A DNA stretch of 64,000 nt from Neorhizobium petrolearium (GCF_017873175.1 NZ_JAGGJW010000008.1:246503-310502); one strand, 5' to 3'; counted from the first letter of the stretch, positions 45,756-54,915 are shown. Made by a program: numbers and translations. Notes: generated by a model not told the origin, from the sequence alone.

Positions 45756-46592
45756 TTATTTCAGTTCGCTGAGGGCCACGGGGGCCACGTCGTTATATTC
45801 CTGGTTTTCGCCAGTCATGCCCCAGACGAAGGCGTATTGCGCCGTGCCGGCCCCCATATGGATCGACCAGGCTGGCGAGAGCACGGCGTCGAGGTTCTTC
45901 ACGACGAGATGGCGCGTCTCTTCCGGGCGACCCATCAAGTGGATGACCCGCTCCTCTTCGGGCAGGTCGAAATAGCAATAGGCTTCCATGCGGCGCTCAT
46001 GCAGGTGTGGCGGCATGGTGTTCCAGATGCTGCCTTCCGCGAGATCGGTAATGCCGAGCAGAAGCAGGCAGGATGGCGCCACTTCCGGATGAATGTACAT
46101 CCGGAGGTTCCGGAGATTGGCGCGTTTGGGATCGCCGAAGGTCAACATCTTGGATTCCGACCGCTTGATGAGACGGTGCGGGAAATCGGCGCCGGCCGGC
46201 ACGGAATTCATGTAGAAGCGGGCGGGCTTTTCAGCAGATGCGCTGGCGGCCGAGATTTCCTGCACGCCGCGGCCGACATAGAGCACGTCGCGGTTTTCCA
46301 GCGTAAAGCTCTTACCGTCGACGGTGATGGTTCCGGCGCCGCCGAGGTTGGCGATGCCCATTTCGCGGGCGGAAAGCAGGAAGGGGGTGCCGATCTCCTC
46401 GCCTGAGCCGAAAGTCAGCATGGTGGAAACCGGGACGGCTCCGCCGAGGATCAGGCGATCGACATGGGTATAGGTGAAGGTCACCCTGTCGGCCTGGAAC
46501 AGGTCTTCCATCAGGAACTCGGCACGCAGCCTGGCCGTGTCATAGGCCTTGATGTCGTCGGGGCCTGCCCCGTAAAGCACTTTCATCGTCAT
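45756..46592 (-). CDS. kduI: 5-dehydro-4-deoxy-D-glucuronate isomerase
   Basis: Converts 5-keto-4-deoxyuronate, released from unsaturated uronides, to 2,5-diketo-3-deoxygluconate. The 278-residue length equals that of the Escherichia coli enzyme. The cupin metal site is visible: P-P-H-L-H-E-R-R near residue 195 supplies two histidines and a glutamate, and I-H-M-G-A-G near residue 244 supplies another histidine. The start overlaps the upstream GH105 gene stop (ATGA). The next enzyme of the pathway, KduD, is not encoded in the window. Confidence 0.95.
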   Translation of the reverse strand: MTMKVLYGAGPDDIKAYDTARLRAEFLMEDLFQADRVTFTYTHVDRLILGGAVPVSTMLTFGSGEEIGTPFLLSAREMGIANLGGAGTITVDGKSFTLENRDVLYVGRGVQEISAASASAEKPARFYMNSVPAGADFPHRLIKRSESKMLTFGDPKRANLRNLRMYIHPEVAPSCLLLLGITDLAEGSIWNTMPPHLHERRMEAYCYFDLPEEERVIHLMGRPEETRHLVVKNLDAVLSPAWSIHMGAGTAQYAFVWGMTGENQEYNDVAPVALSELK

Positions 46593-47689
46593 GCCGTTTT
46601 TTCTCCCGCGTCCACATGCCGAAGCGCTTCGGACAGGCAGAGAATGGAAAGCGCCTGTCCGTAGCCGGTCGGCTGGATCGGAATGTCCCGATAGAATTGC
46701 AGGTCGTGGCCCATGCGAGTGCCGTAGGAGACATTCAGCACGGTGCCGGTTTCATCGATATTAGCAAGCACCGCCTCGACGGCCTTCAGGCCCGCGGCGC
46801 GCCATTCATGTGTGCCGAGGCCGAGGCGGTAGCCCTTCAGCAGGCCGTAGCCGAAGCCGGCGGTGGCGGAGATCTCCTCATAGGAGGAGGGATCGTCGAT
46901 GAGGGTGCGCCAGGCGCCGGAGGCCGTCTGCAGCGGCAGGAGCGCGTTCACCTGCGCCACCAGCACGCCAAGGAGGTATTCCTTCACCGGCTTCGGCATT
47001 TCCGCGAGGTCGAAGAGATCGAGCATGCCGGCGGTGATCCAGGCGTTGCCGCGCGCCCAGCGGGCCTCGGCGAAATTGTGCCGGCCCCGGAACGTCCACC
47101 CGTGAAACCAGAGCCCGGTCTTCCTGTCGGCGAGATAGCGGGTGTGGACGAGGAACTGCCTCGCGGCTTCGTCGACCAGTTCGGTGCGGCCGCTCGCCTG
47201 GCCGTAGGAGGCGAGGAAGAGGGCGACCATATAAAGCGTGTCGTCCCAGAGTTCGTCGTCGTTGACCTTGTCGGAAACGTGGTGCTCGAAGGCGCCTTCC
47301 TCGGTGCGGCCCATTCCGGCCATGACGTGGGTCGCCCAGGCATCGAGAACCGGCTGCCAGCGCGGATCACGCGTCTCGCGCCAGAGCACCGACAAGCCCA
47401 GCATGGGAGCGGTGGTGTTGACGTTGAGCGAGGGGAGGCCGGCCTCTATGCGGGTCGCATACCAATTTTCGATGAGGGCTTTCAAATCGTCGCGACCGGT
47501 GAACAGCCAGAGGCGGATCAGGCCATAGAGGCCGACGCCTTGCGGCCATTCCCAGCTATCGAAGGAGATATAGTCGCCGGCGGTGCCGTCGAGATTGGGT
47601 TCGTGGAAGCGGCCATCGTGGCGCAGGCCGGTCATACCGGCCACCAGGCGGTCAAGCTTTTCACGGATATCCCGGGCTGAAAGGCCCAT
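46589..47689 (-). CDS. Glycoside hydrolase family 105/88, unsaturated uronyl hydrolase
   Basis: Removes a 4,5-unsaturated uronic acid from the non-reducing end of oligosaccharides made by a lyase. The 366 residues form an alpha/alpha-barrel. Family marks are W-E-W-P-Q-G-V-G near residue 47, the probable catalytic aspartate in W-D-D-T-L-Y-M-V near residue 150, and W-A-R-G-N-A-W-I near residue 212. GGAGG precedes the ATG at 47689. It is the first gene of the minus-strand operon. Rhamnogalacturonide is the commonest substrate of close relatives, but other unsaturated uronides are possible. Confidence 0.9.
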   Translation of the reverse strand: MGLSARDIREKLDRLVAGMTGLRHDGRFHEPNLDGTAGDYISFDSWEWPQGVGLYGLIRLWLFTGRDDLKALIENWYATRIEAGLPSLNVNTTAPMLGLSVLWRETRDPRWQPVLDAWATHVMAGMGRTEEGAFEHHVSDKVNDDELWDDTLYMVALFLASYGQASGRTELVDEAARQFLVHTRYLADRKTGLWFHGWTFRGRHNFAEARWARGNAWITAGMLDLFDLAEMPKPVKEYLLGVLVAQVNALLPLQTASGAWRTLIDDPSSYEEISATAGFGYGLLKGYRLGLGTHEWRAAGLKAVEAVLANIDETGTVLNVSYGTRMGHDLQFYRDIPIQPTGYGQALSILCLSEALRHVDAGEKTA

Positions 47690-47782
47690 TATGCAATTCC
47701 TCCCTTCGCTGCAGCCATGTGGGCGCAGGATTGTCGATCCGTCTCTCCCGAACGGTAGCATCATGAAAACATCTGAAAATTG

Positions 47783-47792
47783 ATTGCGCAAT
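47783..47792. promoter_or_regulatory. Candidate LacI-family operator
   Basis: A perfect 10-bp palindrome, ATTGCGCAAT, with the central CG expected of LacI-type operators. It sits in the 149-base interval between the divergent GH105 and LacI-regulator starts, flanked by two copies of TGAAAAT. It is the best placed candidate for the regulator's binding site. Confidence 0.5.
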
Positions 47793-47838
47793 ATGAAAAT
47801 TTTTTGCAGTCTGGTATCCGATTTACGGGGAGGATGGC

Positions 47839-48891
47839 ATGGCAACCTCAATCACTCCGGGCAAACGCGGCAAGAAGAGCCGGCGGGTGCGGCTGGAAGA
47901 CATCGCGGAAAAGGTCGGCGTTTCGTTGAGCACGGTCTCGCGGGCGCTCGCCGGCGAGAAGGGGGTGCGCGCTGATATCCGCCAGCGCATCCTGGAGGCT
48001 GCGAAGGATATCAACTACACCGTGCCGACACCCGTTGCCGGCAAGAAGGTGGTGCTGGCCGCCTCGAGTGCGGCCATGATCGACTACGTGCGCAACCAGT
48101 TCACGCTCTACGTGCTCGAAGGCCTGAGGGACCGGGCGCAGGCGCTGGGGCTCGAAATCGTCACGCGCGCCGTCGCGGACGAGACGGAAGAGAAGCTCGT
48201 GCTGGAAGAGGCGCGCGCCGACCCGGATGTGGCAGGGCTTTTGTTCCTGACCGTCGACGACGAAGGCATGCTGGCCGCCACCCGCGGCTTCGGCAAGCCG
48301 GTTGTCCTCATCAACGGCGACGATCCTTACATGCGGCTTTCGAGCGTGACGCCCTGCAACCGCTCGGCGGCGCGGCTTGCGGCGGATTATCTGATCCGGC
48401 TCGGCCATCAGCGCATCCTCTTCCTCATGCGTCCCGGGCGAAGCACCATCGACCGGCGGCGCGAAGGATGGCAGGACGCGTTTCTCCACCATGGTCTGCC
48501 GTGTCCGGCCGATCTGGTCCTGCTGGTGGACGACTGGCTGCCGGAACTGGCGGCCCAGGCGATTGGCGAGAGGTTGCGCAGGAAGGGGCTCGATTTCACG
48601 GCGGTACTGGCAGCAGGTGACAGTCTAGCCGTCGGCGCGATGATGGGCGTGCAGCAGATGGGCCACACCGTTCCGGGAGATGTCTCCGTCATGGGCATGG
48701 ACGACCTACCGCAGGCGGCCTTCCTCAACCCGCCGCTGACGACGATGCATATCCCGATGCGCGAGCTCGGCGCGGTGGCGCTCGACCTGCTCCGCGACGC
48801 CCTGTCTGGCTTTGCCACGCCGACGCGGCGGATAGAACTCGCCTGCCACATTGCCGAACGGCAATCGACAGGCCCCGCGAGGAAGCCTTAA
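47839..48891 (+). CDS. LacI family transcriptional regulator
   Basis: A 350-residue regulator. The N-terminal helix-turn-helix, R-L-E-D-I-A-E-K-V-G-V-S-L-S-T-V-S-R-A-L-A-G, lies at residues 18-39, after a basic extension. The hinge N-Y-T-V-P-T-P and a periplasmic-binding-like ligand domain follow. GGGGAGG precedes the ATG. It is divergent from the GH105-kduI operon and is presumably its repressor, responding to an uronide-derived inducer. The inducer is inferred from context only. Confidence 0.94.
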   Translation: MATSITPGKRGKKSRRVRLEDIAEKVGVSLSTVSRALAGEKGVRADIRQRILEAAKDINYTVPTPVAGKKVVLAASSAAMIDYVRNQFTLYVLEGLRDRAQALGLEIVTRAVADETEEKLVLEEARADPDVAGLLFLTVDDEGMLAATRGFGKPVVLINGDDPYMRLSSVTPCNRSAARLAADYLIRLGHQRILFLMRPGRSTIDRRREGWQDAFLHHGLPCPADLVLLVDDWLPELAAQAIGERLRRKGLDFTAVLAAGDSLAVGAMMGVQQMGHTVPGDVSVMGMDDLPQAAFLNPPLTTMHIPMRELGAVALDLLRDALSGFATPTRRIELACHIAERQSTGPARKP

Positions 48892-49036
48892 CGCCAGCCC
48901 AACGGGACATTCATGCGCCGTTCAGAGGTGTACTGGAACAATGGGCGCGTCTCGAACATTGATAAGCCGCAATGCAATCGCACGGCAGATCGATAATGTC
49001 AGTTCGGACAATTACGGTTTCTCAGGAGGAAGCCCC

Positions 49037-49801
49037 GTGAAGAAGATTCTGATGTCCGTTGCGGCCTTTTGCGCTCTGTTCGTGGCGCCATCGCTGGCGG
49101 AAGCGGCCGTGCGTGGTTTCGCGACGGCCAATGTCAACATGCGGTCGGGGCCGAGCACCGGCTATCCCGCAGTTACCGTCATCCCGGTCGGCACGCCCGT
49201 CACCATCAACGGCTGCATGAGCAGCGTCAACTGGTGCGACGTCTCCTTCTATGGCGGGCGCGGCTGGGTGTCGGGCAATTATGTGCAGGCCAGCTACCGC
49301 TCCGACCGGGTCTATGTCGGGCCGCAATACTACCGCCCGCTCGGCATTCCGATCATCACCTTCGACATCAACACCTATTGGGGCCGCTATTATCGCGACC
49401 GCGACTTCTACCGCGACCGCGACCGCTGGCGGCGCTATACGTGGGAGCCGAGCCGCAATCCGCCTCCGCCCCCGCCGCCGCGTTGGGAACGCGACCGCGA
49501 CCGTTGGGATCCGCCTTCGCCGCCAAGGCCGCCCCGCTGGGAGCGGGACAGGAGCGATATCCGTCCGCCCAGTTGGGATCGCGACAGAGCGCGCGAAGAG
49601 TGGCGCGACAGGGACCGCGATCGCGATAGAGAACGGGCCCGCATTGAACGCCAGCAGGAACGAAAGCGCGAGCAGGTCGAGCGAGTGCGCGACAGAGAAC
49701 GCTTTGAGCGCGATTCCAGCCGCGACCGTGATCGTGACAGACGAGAGCGTTCCAACAGCAAGTGCGACCAATCCGGTATCGGCTGCCAATTGAGGCCTTG
49801 A
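49037..49801 (+). CDS. Secreted SH3b-domain protein with charged repeat tail
   Basis: A 254-residue secreted protein. A signal peptide ends at A-E-A|A-V-R near residue 23. A bacterial SH3 domain follows (V-N-M-R-S-G-P-S-T-G-Y-P near residue 33, ending G-W-V-S-G-N-Y-V), with a cysteine pair in the middle. From about residue 110 the chain is low complexity: D-R-D and R-D-R repeats, proline runs and repeated P-R-W-E-R-D units. Start: GTG at 49037 with AGGAGGA seven bases upstream. SH3b domains often bind peptidoglycan; the tail could be extended and polyampholytic. Confidence 0.85.
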   Translation: MKKILMSVAAFCALFVAPSLAEAAVRGFATANVNMRSGPSTGYPAVTVIPVGTPVTINGCMSSVNWCDVSFYGGRGWVSGNYVQASYRSDRVYVGPQYYRPLGIPIITFDINTYWGRYYRDRDFYRDRDRWRRYTWEPSRNPPPPPPPRWERDRDRWDPPSPPRPPRWERDRSDIRPPSWDRDRAREEWRDRDRDRDRERARIERQQERKREQVERVRDRERFERDSSRDRDRDRRERSNSKCDQSGIGCQLRP

Positions 49802-49818
49802 CGATCCGCGATGCTATC

Positions 49819-49855
49819 AAAACCGCGCGACCGACGGCCGCGCGGTTTTGATTTG
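49819..49855 (+). terminator. Intrinsic terminator after the SH3b gene
   Basis: A perfect 11-bp stem, AAAACCGCGCG / CGCGCGGTTTT, with a 9-base loop, starts 17 bases after the stop codon and is followed by GATTT. The symmetric A/T flanks allow function on both strands. Confidence 0.8.
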
Positions 49856-50030
49856 CGGGCGGCCGTTCCGACTGACGGCCATATATATCCTGCCCATTGC
49901 GCCTTTCCCCCCTTTTCGATAATAGACCGCCCAACTTGACAATCCTGTCATGGAAGACGGGATTTCAACATGGTTCGAAAGCAGACGCCCTGGCGCTTGA
50001 AGGCCCGGGTGAGACAGTGGTTTTGGTCGT

Positions 50031-51305
50031 ATGGCTCGCATCGTCATGAAGTTCGGCGGCACCTCCGTCGCCAATCTCGAACGCATTCACAACGTCGCGC
50101 GCCATGTGAAACGGGAGGTCGAAGCCGGCCACGAGGTGGCGGTCGTCGTCTCGGCCATGTCCGGCAAGACAAACGAACTGGTCGGCTGGGTGCAGGACGC
50201 GCCGAAAGTGACCGGCGCCAACTCGCCCTTCTACGACGCCCGTGAATATGACGCGGTTGTCGCCTCAGGTGAGCAGGTGACTTCCGGGCTCCTGGCGATC
50301 GCGCTGCAGTCCATGGGCATCAACGCCCGCTCCTGGCAGGGCTGGCAGATCCCGATCCGCACCGATAACGCCCATGGCGCGGCGCGCATCCTGGAGATCG
50401 ACGGTTCCGAGATCATCAAGCGCATGGGCGAGGGGCAGGTCGCCGTCGTCGCCGGTTTCCAGGGACTCGGGCCCGACAACCGGATCGCCACGCTCGGCCG
50501 CGGCGGTTCCGACACGAGCGCGGTTGCGATAGCCGCCGCCGTCAAGGCCGACCGCTGCGACATCTATACGGATGTCGACGGCGTCTACACGACGGACCCG
50601 CGCATCGAGCCGAAGGCGCGCCGCATGAAGAAGGTCTCCTTCGAGGAAATGCTGGAAATGGCCTCCCTCGGCTCGAAGGTCCTGCAGGTGCGTTCGGTCG
50701 AACTCGCCATGGTGTTCAAGGTCCGCACCTTCGTGCGCTCCAGTTTCGAGGATCCCGATGCGCCGGGCATGGGCGACCTTCTGAACCCGCCCGGCACGTT
50801 GATTTGCGACGAGGAAGAAATCGTGGAACAGGAAGTCGTCACCGGCATCGCCTATGCCAAGGATGAAGCGCAGATTTCGCTCCGGCGGCTCGCCGACCGG
50901 CCGGGTGTCTCGGCCGCGATCTTCGGTCCGCTCGCCGAAGCGCATATCAATGTCGACATGATCGTGCAGAACACGTCGGAAGACGGTTCGAAGACCGACA
51001 TGACCTTTACCGTGCCCTCCGGCGACGTGCAGAAGGCGCTGAAGGTGCTCGATGAAAACAAGGCGACGATCGGCTTCGATGTCGCCCAAAGCGAATCAGG
51101 TCTCGCCAAGGTATCGGTCATCGGCATCGGCATGCGCAGTCATGCGGGCGTGGCCGCGCTCGCTTTCAAGGCACTTGCCGAAAAAGGCATCAACATCAAG
51201 GCCATTACGACCTCCGAAATCAAGATTTCCATCCTGATCGACGGTGCTTATTCCGAACTCGCAGTTCGGACTTTGCATTCCGCCTACGGTCTCGATAAGA
51301 GTTGA
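50031..51305 (+). CDS. lysC: Aspartate kinase
   Basis: First step of the lysine, threonine and methionine pathway. The 424-residue product begins M-A-R-I-V-M-K-F-G-G-T-S-V, the kinase signature, and carries two C-terminal ACT domains (about residues 260-410) that mediate feedback inhibition by lysine and/or threonine. Internal in-frame start signals for a separate beta subunit were not evident. It follows the SH3b gene terminator by about 175 bases and precedes ptsP by 82 bases in the same direction. Confidence 0.97.
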   Translation: MARIVMKFGGTSVANLERIHNVARHVKREVEAGHEVAVVVSAMSGKTNELVGWVQDAPKVTGANSPFYDAREYDAVVASGEQVTSGLLAIALQSMGINARSWQGWQIPIRTDNAHGAARILEIDGSEIIKRMGEGQVAVVAGFQGLGPDNRIATLGRGGSDTSAVAIAAAVKADRCDIYTDVDGVYTTDPRIEPKARRMKKVSFEEMLEMASLGSKVLQVRSVELAMVFKVRTFVRSSFEDPDAPGMGDLLNPPGTLICDEEEIVEQEVVTGIAYAKDEAQISLRRLADRPGVSAAIFGPLAEAHINVDMIVQNTSEDGSKTDMTFTVPSGDVQKALKVLDENKATIGFDVAQSESGLAKVSVIGIGMRSHAGVAALAFKALAEKGINIKAITTSEIKISILIDGAYSELAVRTLHSAYGLDKS

Positions 51306-51387
51306 TGGTGAGCCGGTTCGGCGCGCCGACCAGAATTCGGCGCGACGTCTTCCGGATTTAATGACTGGGTTCGGGAGCACTGATGCG

Positions 51388-53655
51388 ATGAGAGACCTGT
51401 CGGCGGGTCCGCGCGTTCTTCTGAAGCGGCTGCGCGAATTAATGGCGGAGCCGCTCGATCCACAGGAGCGCCTTGACCGCATCGTCCGGCAGATCGCCAG
51501 CAACATGGTCGCCGAGGTGTGCTCGGTCTATGTGCTCCGCTCCGACGGCGTGCTCGAACTCTACGCGACCGAAGGCCTGAAGAAAGAGGCCGTCCACCTT
51601 TCGCAATTGAAGATGGGCCAGGGCCTGGTCGGCACCATCGCCGCCTCCGCCCAACCGCTCAACCTCTCCGATGCCCAGTCGCATCCGGCCTTCCGGTACC
51701 TGCCTGAGACGGGCGAGGAGATCTACCATTCCTTCCTCGGCGTGCCGATCCTGCGCGCCGGTCGCACTTTGGGCGTTCTCGTCGTCCAGAACAAGGCAAG
51801 TCGAAACTATCGCGAAGACGAAGTCGAAGCGATGGAAACCACCGCCATGGTGATTGCCGAGATGATCGCGACGGGAGAACTGAAGAAGATCACCCGGCCG
51901 GGGCTCGAACTCGACCTCACACGCGCCGTGACGATCGAAGCCGACGGCTACAACGAAGGCATCGGGCTCGGCCACGTGGTGCTGCATGAGCCGCGCATCG
52001 TCGTGACCAACCTCTTGAACGAGGACGCAGACAAGGAAATCCAGCGGCTTGCGGAAGCGCTCGGCTCGCTGCGCATCTCGATCGACGACATGCTGTCCCG
52101 CCGTGAGGTGGCGCAGGAGGGCGAGCATCGCGAGGTGCTCGAAACCTATCGTATGTTCGCCCATGACCAGGGCTGGGTCCGCCGGATGGAAGAGGCGATC
52201 CACAACGGACTGACGGCGGAAGCGGCCGTCGAGAAGGTGCAGAGTGATACCAAGGCGCGCATGATGCGCCTCACCGATCCCTATCTGCGCGAGCGGATGC
52301 ACGATTTCGACGACCTCGCCAACCGGTTGCTCAGGCAGTTGACGGGCTTTTCCGGTCGTCTCACCGAAGAAGGCTTTCCGGTCGACGCGATCATCCTGGC
52401 GCGTGCCATGGGGGCCGCGGAGCTTCTGGACTACCCGCGCGAGCGGATGCGCGGCCTCGTGCTCGAAGACGGGGCGGTGACGAGCCATGTGGTGATCGTG
52501 GCGCGCGCCATGGGCATTCCGGTCGTGGGGCAGGCGGCGGGCGTCGTGGCGCTTGCCGAAAACGGCGATCCGATCATCATCGACGGCGACGACGGCCAGA
52601 TTCATCTCAGGCCGATGTCGGACCTGCAGAAGGCGTACGAGGAAAAGGTACGGCTGAGAGCCCGCCGGCAGGAGCAATTCAAGGCTTTGCGCGCGGTCGA
52701 ACCGCTCACCAAAGACGGCAAGCGGATCAGCCTGCAGATGAATGCCGGCCTGATGGTCGATCTGCCGCAGCTGGCGGAATCGGGGGCGGACGGCATCGGC
52801 CTCTTCCGTACCGAGCTGCAGTTCATGATCGCCTCCACCATGCCGAAGCTCGAAGAGCAGGAAAACTTCTATCGCAACGTGATGCGGCAGGCGGGCGGGC
52901 GTCCCGTTACCTTCCGCACGCTCGATATCGGCGGCGACAAGGTCGTTTCCTATTTCCGCAGCCATGAAGAGGAAAATCCGGCGCTCGGCTGGCGGGCGAT
53001 CCGCCTTGCCCTGGACCGGCCGGGGCTTTTGCGCACCCAGCTTCGTGCGCTCCTCAGGGCTTCCACCGGCGGCGAACTCAGGATGATGGTGCCGATGGTG
53101 ACCGAAGTCTCGGAGCTCCATGCGGTGCGTGATCTGCTGCAGAAGGAAGTGCAGCACCTTTCGAAATTCGGCTACAGCCTGCCGCGAAAGCTGCAGTTCG
53201 GCGCCATGCTCGAAGTGCCGGCGCTGATGTGGCAGCTCGACGAACTGATGGCGGAAGTGGATTTCGTTTCGGTCGGCTCGAACGACCTCTTTCAGTTCGC
53301 GATGGCGGCCGACCGCGGCAATGCAAGGGTTTCCGATCGGTTCGATCTGCTTGGAAAGCCGTTCTTGCGCATCCTTCGCGATATTGCGCGGGCCGGTGAG
53401 CGCAACCAGACGTCTGTGACGTTGTGTGGCGAAATGGCGGGCAAGCCGCTTTCCGCGATGGCACTGGTCGGGCTCGGTTACCGTTCTGTCTCGATGGCGG
53501 CGACCTCGATTGGTCCTGTCAAAGCCATGCTCCTGGCACTCGACGCAGATCAGTTGGCGGCCGAGCTGAACGCTGCGCTCGATGACACCAGATCGTCGGA
53601 GCCGATCCGCGAACTGCTTGTCCGGTTCGCCGAGGCTCACAATATTCCGGTTTGA
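51388..53655 (+). CDS. ptsP: Phosphoenolpyruvate-protein phosphotransferase PtsP (EI-Ntr)
   Basis: First component of the nitrogen-related phosphotransferase system, which passes phosphate from PEP to NPr and then EIIA-Ntr. The 755-residue product has an N-terminal GAF domain (about residues 15-160). The EI helical domain, the phosphohistidine region (V-T-S-H-V-V-I-V-A-R near residue 370), and the PEP-binding TIM barrel follow; the barrel includes G-I-G-L-F-R-T-E-L near residue 468 and G-S-N-D-L near residue 630. The ATG at 51388 gives the usual rhizobial MRDLSAGPR start. It lies between lysC and prfA, a conserved order. Confidence 0.96.
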   Translation: MRDLSAGPRVLLKRLRELMAEPLDPQERLDRIVRQIASNMVAEVCSVYVLRSDGVLELYATEGLKKEAVHLSQLKMGQGLVGTIAASAQPLNLSDAQSHPAFRYLPETGEEIYHSFLGVPILRAGRTLGVLVVQNKASRNYREDEVEAMETTAMVIAEMIATGELKKITRPGLELDLTRAVTIEADGYNEGIGLGHVVLHEPRIVVTNLLNEDADKEIQRLAEALGSLRISIDDMLSRREVAQEGEHREVLETYRMFAHDQGWVRRMEEAIHNGLTAEAAVEKVQSDTKARMMRLTDPYLRERMHDFDDLANRLLRQLTGFSGRLTEEGFPVDAIILARAMGAAELLDYPRERMRGLVLEDGAVTSHVVIVARAMGIPVVGQAAGVVALAENGDPIIIDGDDGQIHLRPMSDLQKAYEEKVRLRARRQEQFKALRAVEPLTKDGKRISLQMNAGLMVDLPQLAESGADGIGLFRTELQFMIASTMPKLEEQENFYRNVMRQAGGRPVTFRTLDIGGDKVVSYFRSHEEENPALGWRAIRLALDRPGLLRTQLRALLRASTGGELRMMVPMVTEVSELHAVRDLLQKEVQHLSKFGYSLPRKLQFGAMLEVPALMWQLDELMAEVDFVSVGSNDLFQFAMAADRGNARVSDRFDLLGKPFLRILRDIARAGERNQTSVTLCGEMAGKPLSAMALVGLGYRSVSMAATSIGPVKAMLLALDADQLAAELNAALDDTRSSEPIRELLVRFAEAHNIPV

Positions 53656-53689
53656 CGATTGAATGACGGATATTAGTCGAGCTATGTGC

Positions 53690-53800
53690 TCTCACCGTCA
53701 TCCTCGGTCCACGGATCAAGTCCCGGGATGTCCCGAGGATCTATCCATGCCGACAGGTTAGCAGACACTCGGGACCTCCTCGGATAAAACCCGAGGACGA
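53690..53800. repeat. Palindromic rhizobial intergenic element, two units
   Basis: TCCTCGG and its complement CCGAGGA occur twice in inverted orientation: 53701-53707 with 53733-53739, and 53777-53783 with 53791-53797. CGGGA-TG-TCCCG lies in the middle. This matches a repeated sequence class familiar from rhizobial genomes (CGTCATCCTCGG...CCGAGGATC). It lies between ptsP and prfA and could act as a transcript stabiliser or terminator. Confidence 0.65.
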
Positions 53801-53832
53801 GGATAATGAACGGCATAGTTGGAGTTTTACAA

Positions 53833-54915
53833 TTGGCGAAGCTTCCTGTTGAAAAGATGCGCGAACTGGAGCGCCGTTTCGGCGAGATCGAGGCGCGCAT
53901 GTCGGAAGGTCCGGCTGCCGATGTCTATGTGAAGCTGGCGTCGGAATATTCCGAACTGCAGCCGGTCGTGCGCAAGATCCGCGAATATGAAAAGACGGTC
54001 GCGGAAGTTGCCGATCTTCGAACCATGCTGGCCGACAAGGCGACCGACCGGGAGATGCGCGAGCTGGCGGAAATCGAACTGCCGGATGCTGAAGCCCGGA
54101 TAGAGGCGCTTGAAAAGGATATGCAAATCCTGCTTCTGCCAAAGGACGCAGCAGACGAAAAGAGCGCCATACTGGAAATCCGGGCCGGCACCGGCGGCAA
54201 CGAGGCCGCGCTTTTCGCCGGCGACCTCTTCCGCATGTACGAGCGCTATGCCAGTACGCATGGCTGGAAGGTCGAGGTGCTTTCGGCCAGTGAAGGCGAA
54301 GCCGGCGGCTACAAGGAAATCATCGCGACGATCACCGGCCGCGGCGTGTTTTCCAAGCTGAAGTTCGAATCCGGCGTGCACCGGGTGCAGCGTGTGCCCG
54401 ACACCGAGGCAAGCGGCCGCATCCACACGTCTGCGGCGACGGTGGCGGTTCTGCCGGAGGCGGAGGATATCGATGTCGAAATCCGCGCGGAAGATATCCG
54501 CATCGACACGATGCGCTCATCGGGCGCTGGCGGCCAGCATGTCAACACGACGGATTCGGCAGTGCGCATCACGCATCTGCCGACGGGCATCGTCGTCACC
54601 AGCTCGGAAAAATCGCAGCACCAGAACCGCGCCAAAGCGATGCAGGTGCTGCGTTCCCGGCTTTATGACATGGAGCGGCAAAAGGCCGACAGCGAACGCT
54701 CCGCCGACCGCAAGAGCCAAGTGGGGTCCGGCGACCGTTCGGAGCGCATCCGCACCTATAATTTTCCGCAGGGCCGGGTGACGGACCACCGCATCAACCT
54801 GACGCTCTACAAGCTCGACCGGATGATGGAGGGCGAGATCGACGAAGTGGTCGATGCGCTGATCGCCGATTACCAGGCCGGCCAGCTCGCACAGATCGGG
54901 GAACAACAGGGATGA
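53833..54915 (+). CDS. prfA: Peptide chain release factor 1
   Basis: Recognises UAA and UAG stops and triggers peptide release. The 360-residue length is exact for the family if translation begins at TTG 53833, which has GGAG eight bases upstream; an ATG nine codons earlier is open but non-conserved. The catalytic G-G-Q is in G-A-G-G-Q-H-V-N near residue 235. The anticodon-recognition region [11 protein letters not shown] lies near residue 190. The last four bases overlap prmC, whose product methylates the GGQ glutamine. Confidence 0.97.
   Translation: MAKLPVEKMRELERRFGEIEARMSEGPAADVYVKLASEYSELQPVVRKIREYEKTVAEVADLRTMLADKATDREMRELAEIELPDAEARIEALEKDMQILLLPKDAADEKSAILEIRAGTGGNEAALFAGDLFRMYERYASTHGWKVEVLSASEGEAGGYKEIIATITGRGVFSKLKFESGVHRVQRVPDTEASGRIHTSAATVAVLPEAEDIDVEIRAEDIRIDTMRSSGAGGQHVNTTDSAVRITHLPTGIVVTSSEKSQHQNRAKAMQVLRSRLYDMERQKADSERSADRKSQVGSGDRSERIRTYNFPQGRVTDHRINLTLYKLDRMMEGEIDEVVDALIADYQAGQLAQIGEQQG

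Noticed and set aside
49022..49789. Minus-strand open frame of 255 codons opposite the SH3b gene
   Set aside because: It arises from the repeated codons of the DRD tail; the plus strand has the signal peptide, SH3b domain and ribosome-binding site.
51439..53640. Minus-strand open frame of about 730 codons opposite ptsP
   Set aside because: ptsP is unmistakable on the plus strand. The antisense translation is rich in H, R and Q, as expected for a GC-rich shadow.
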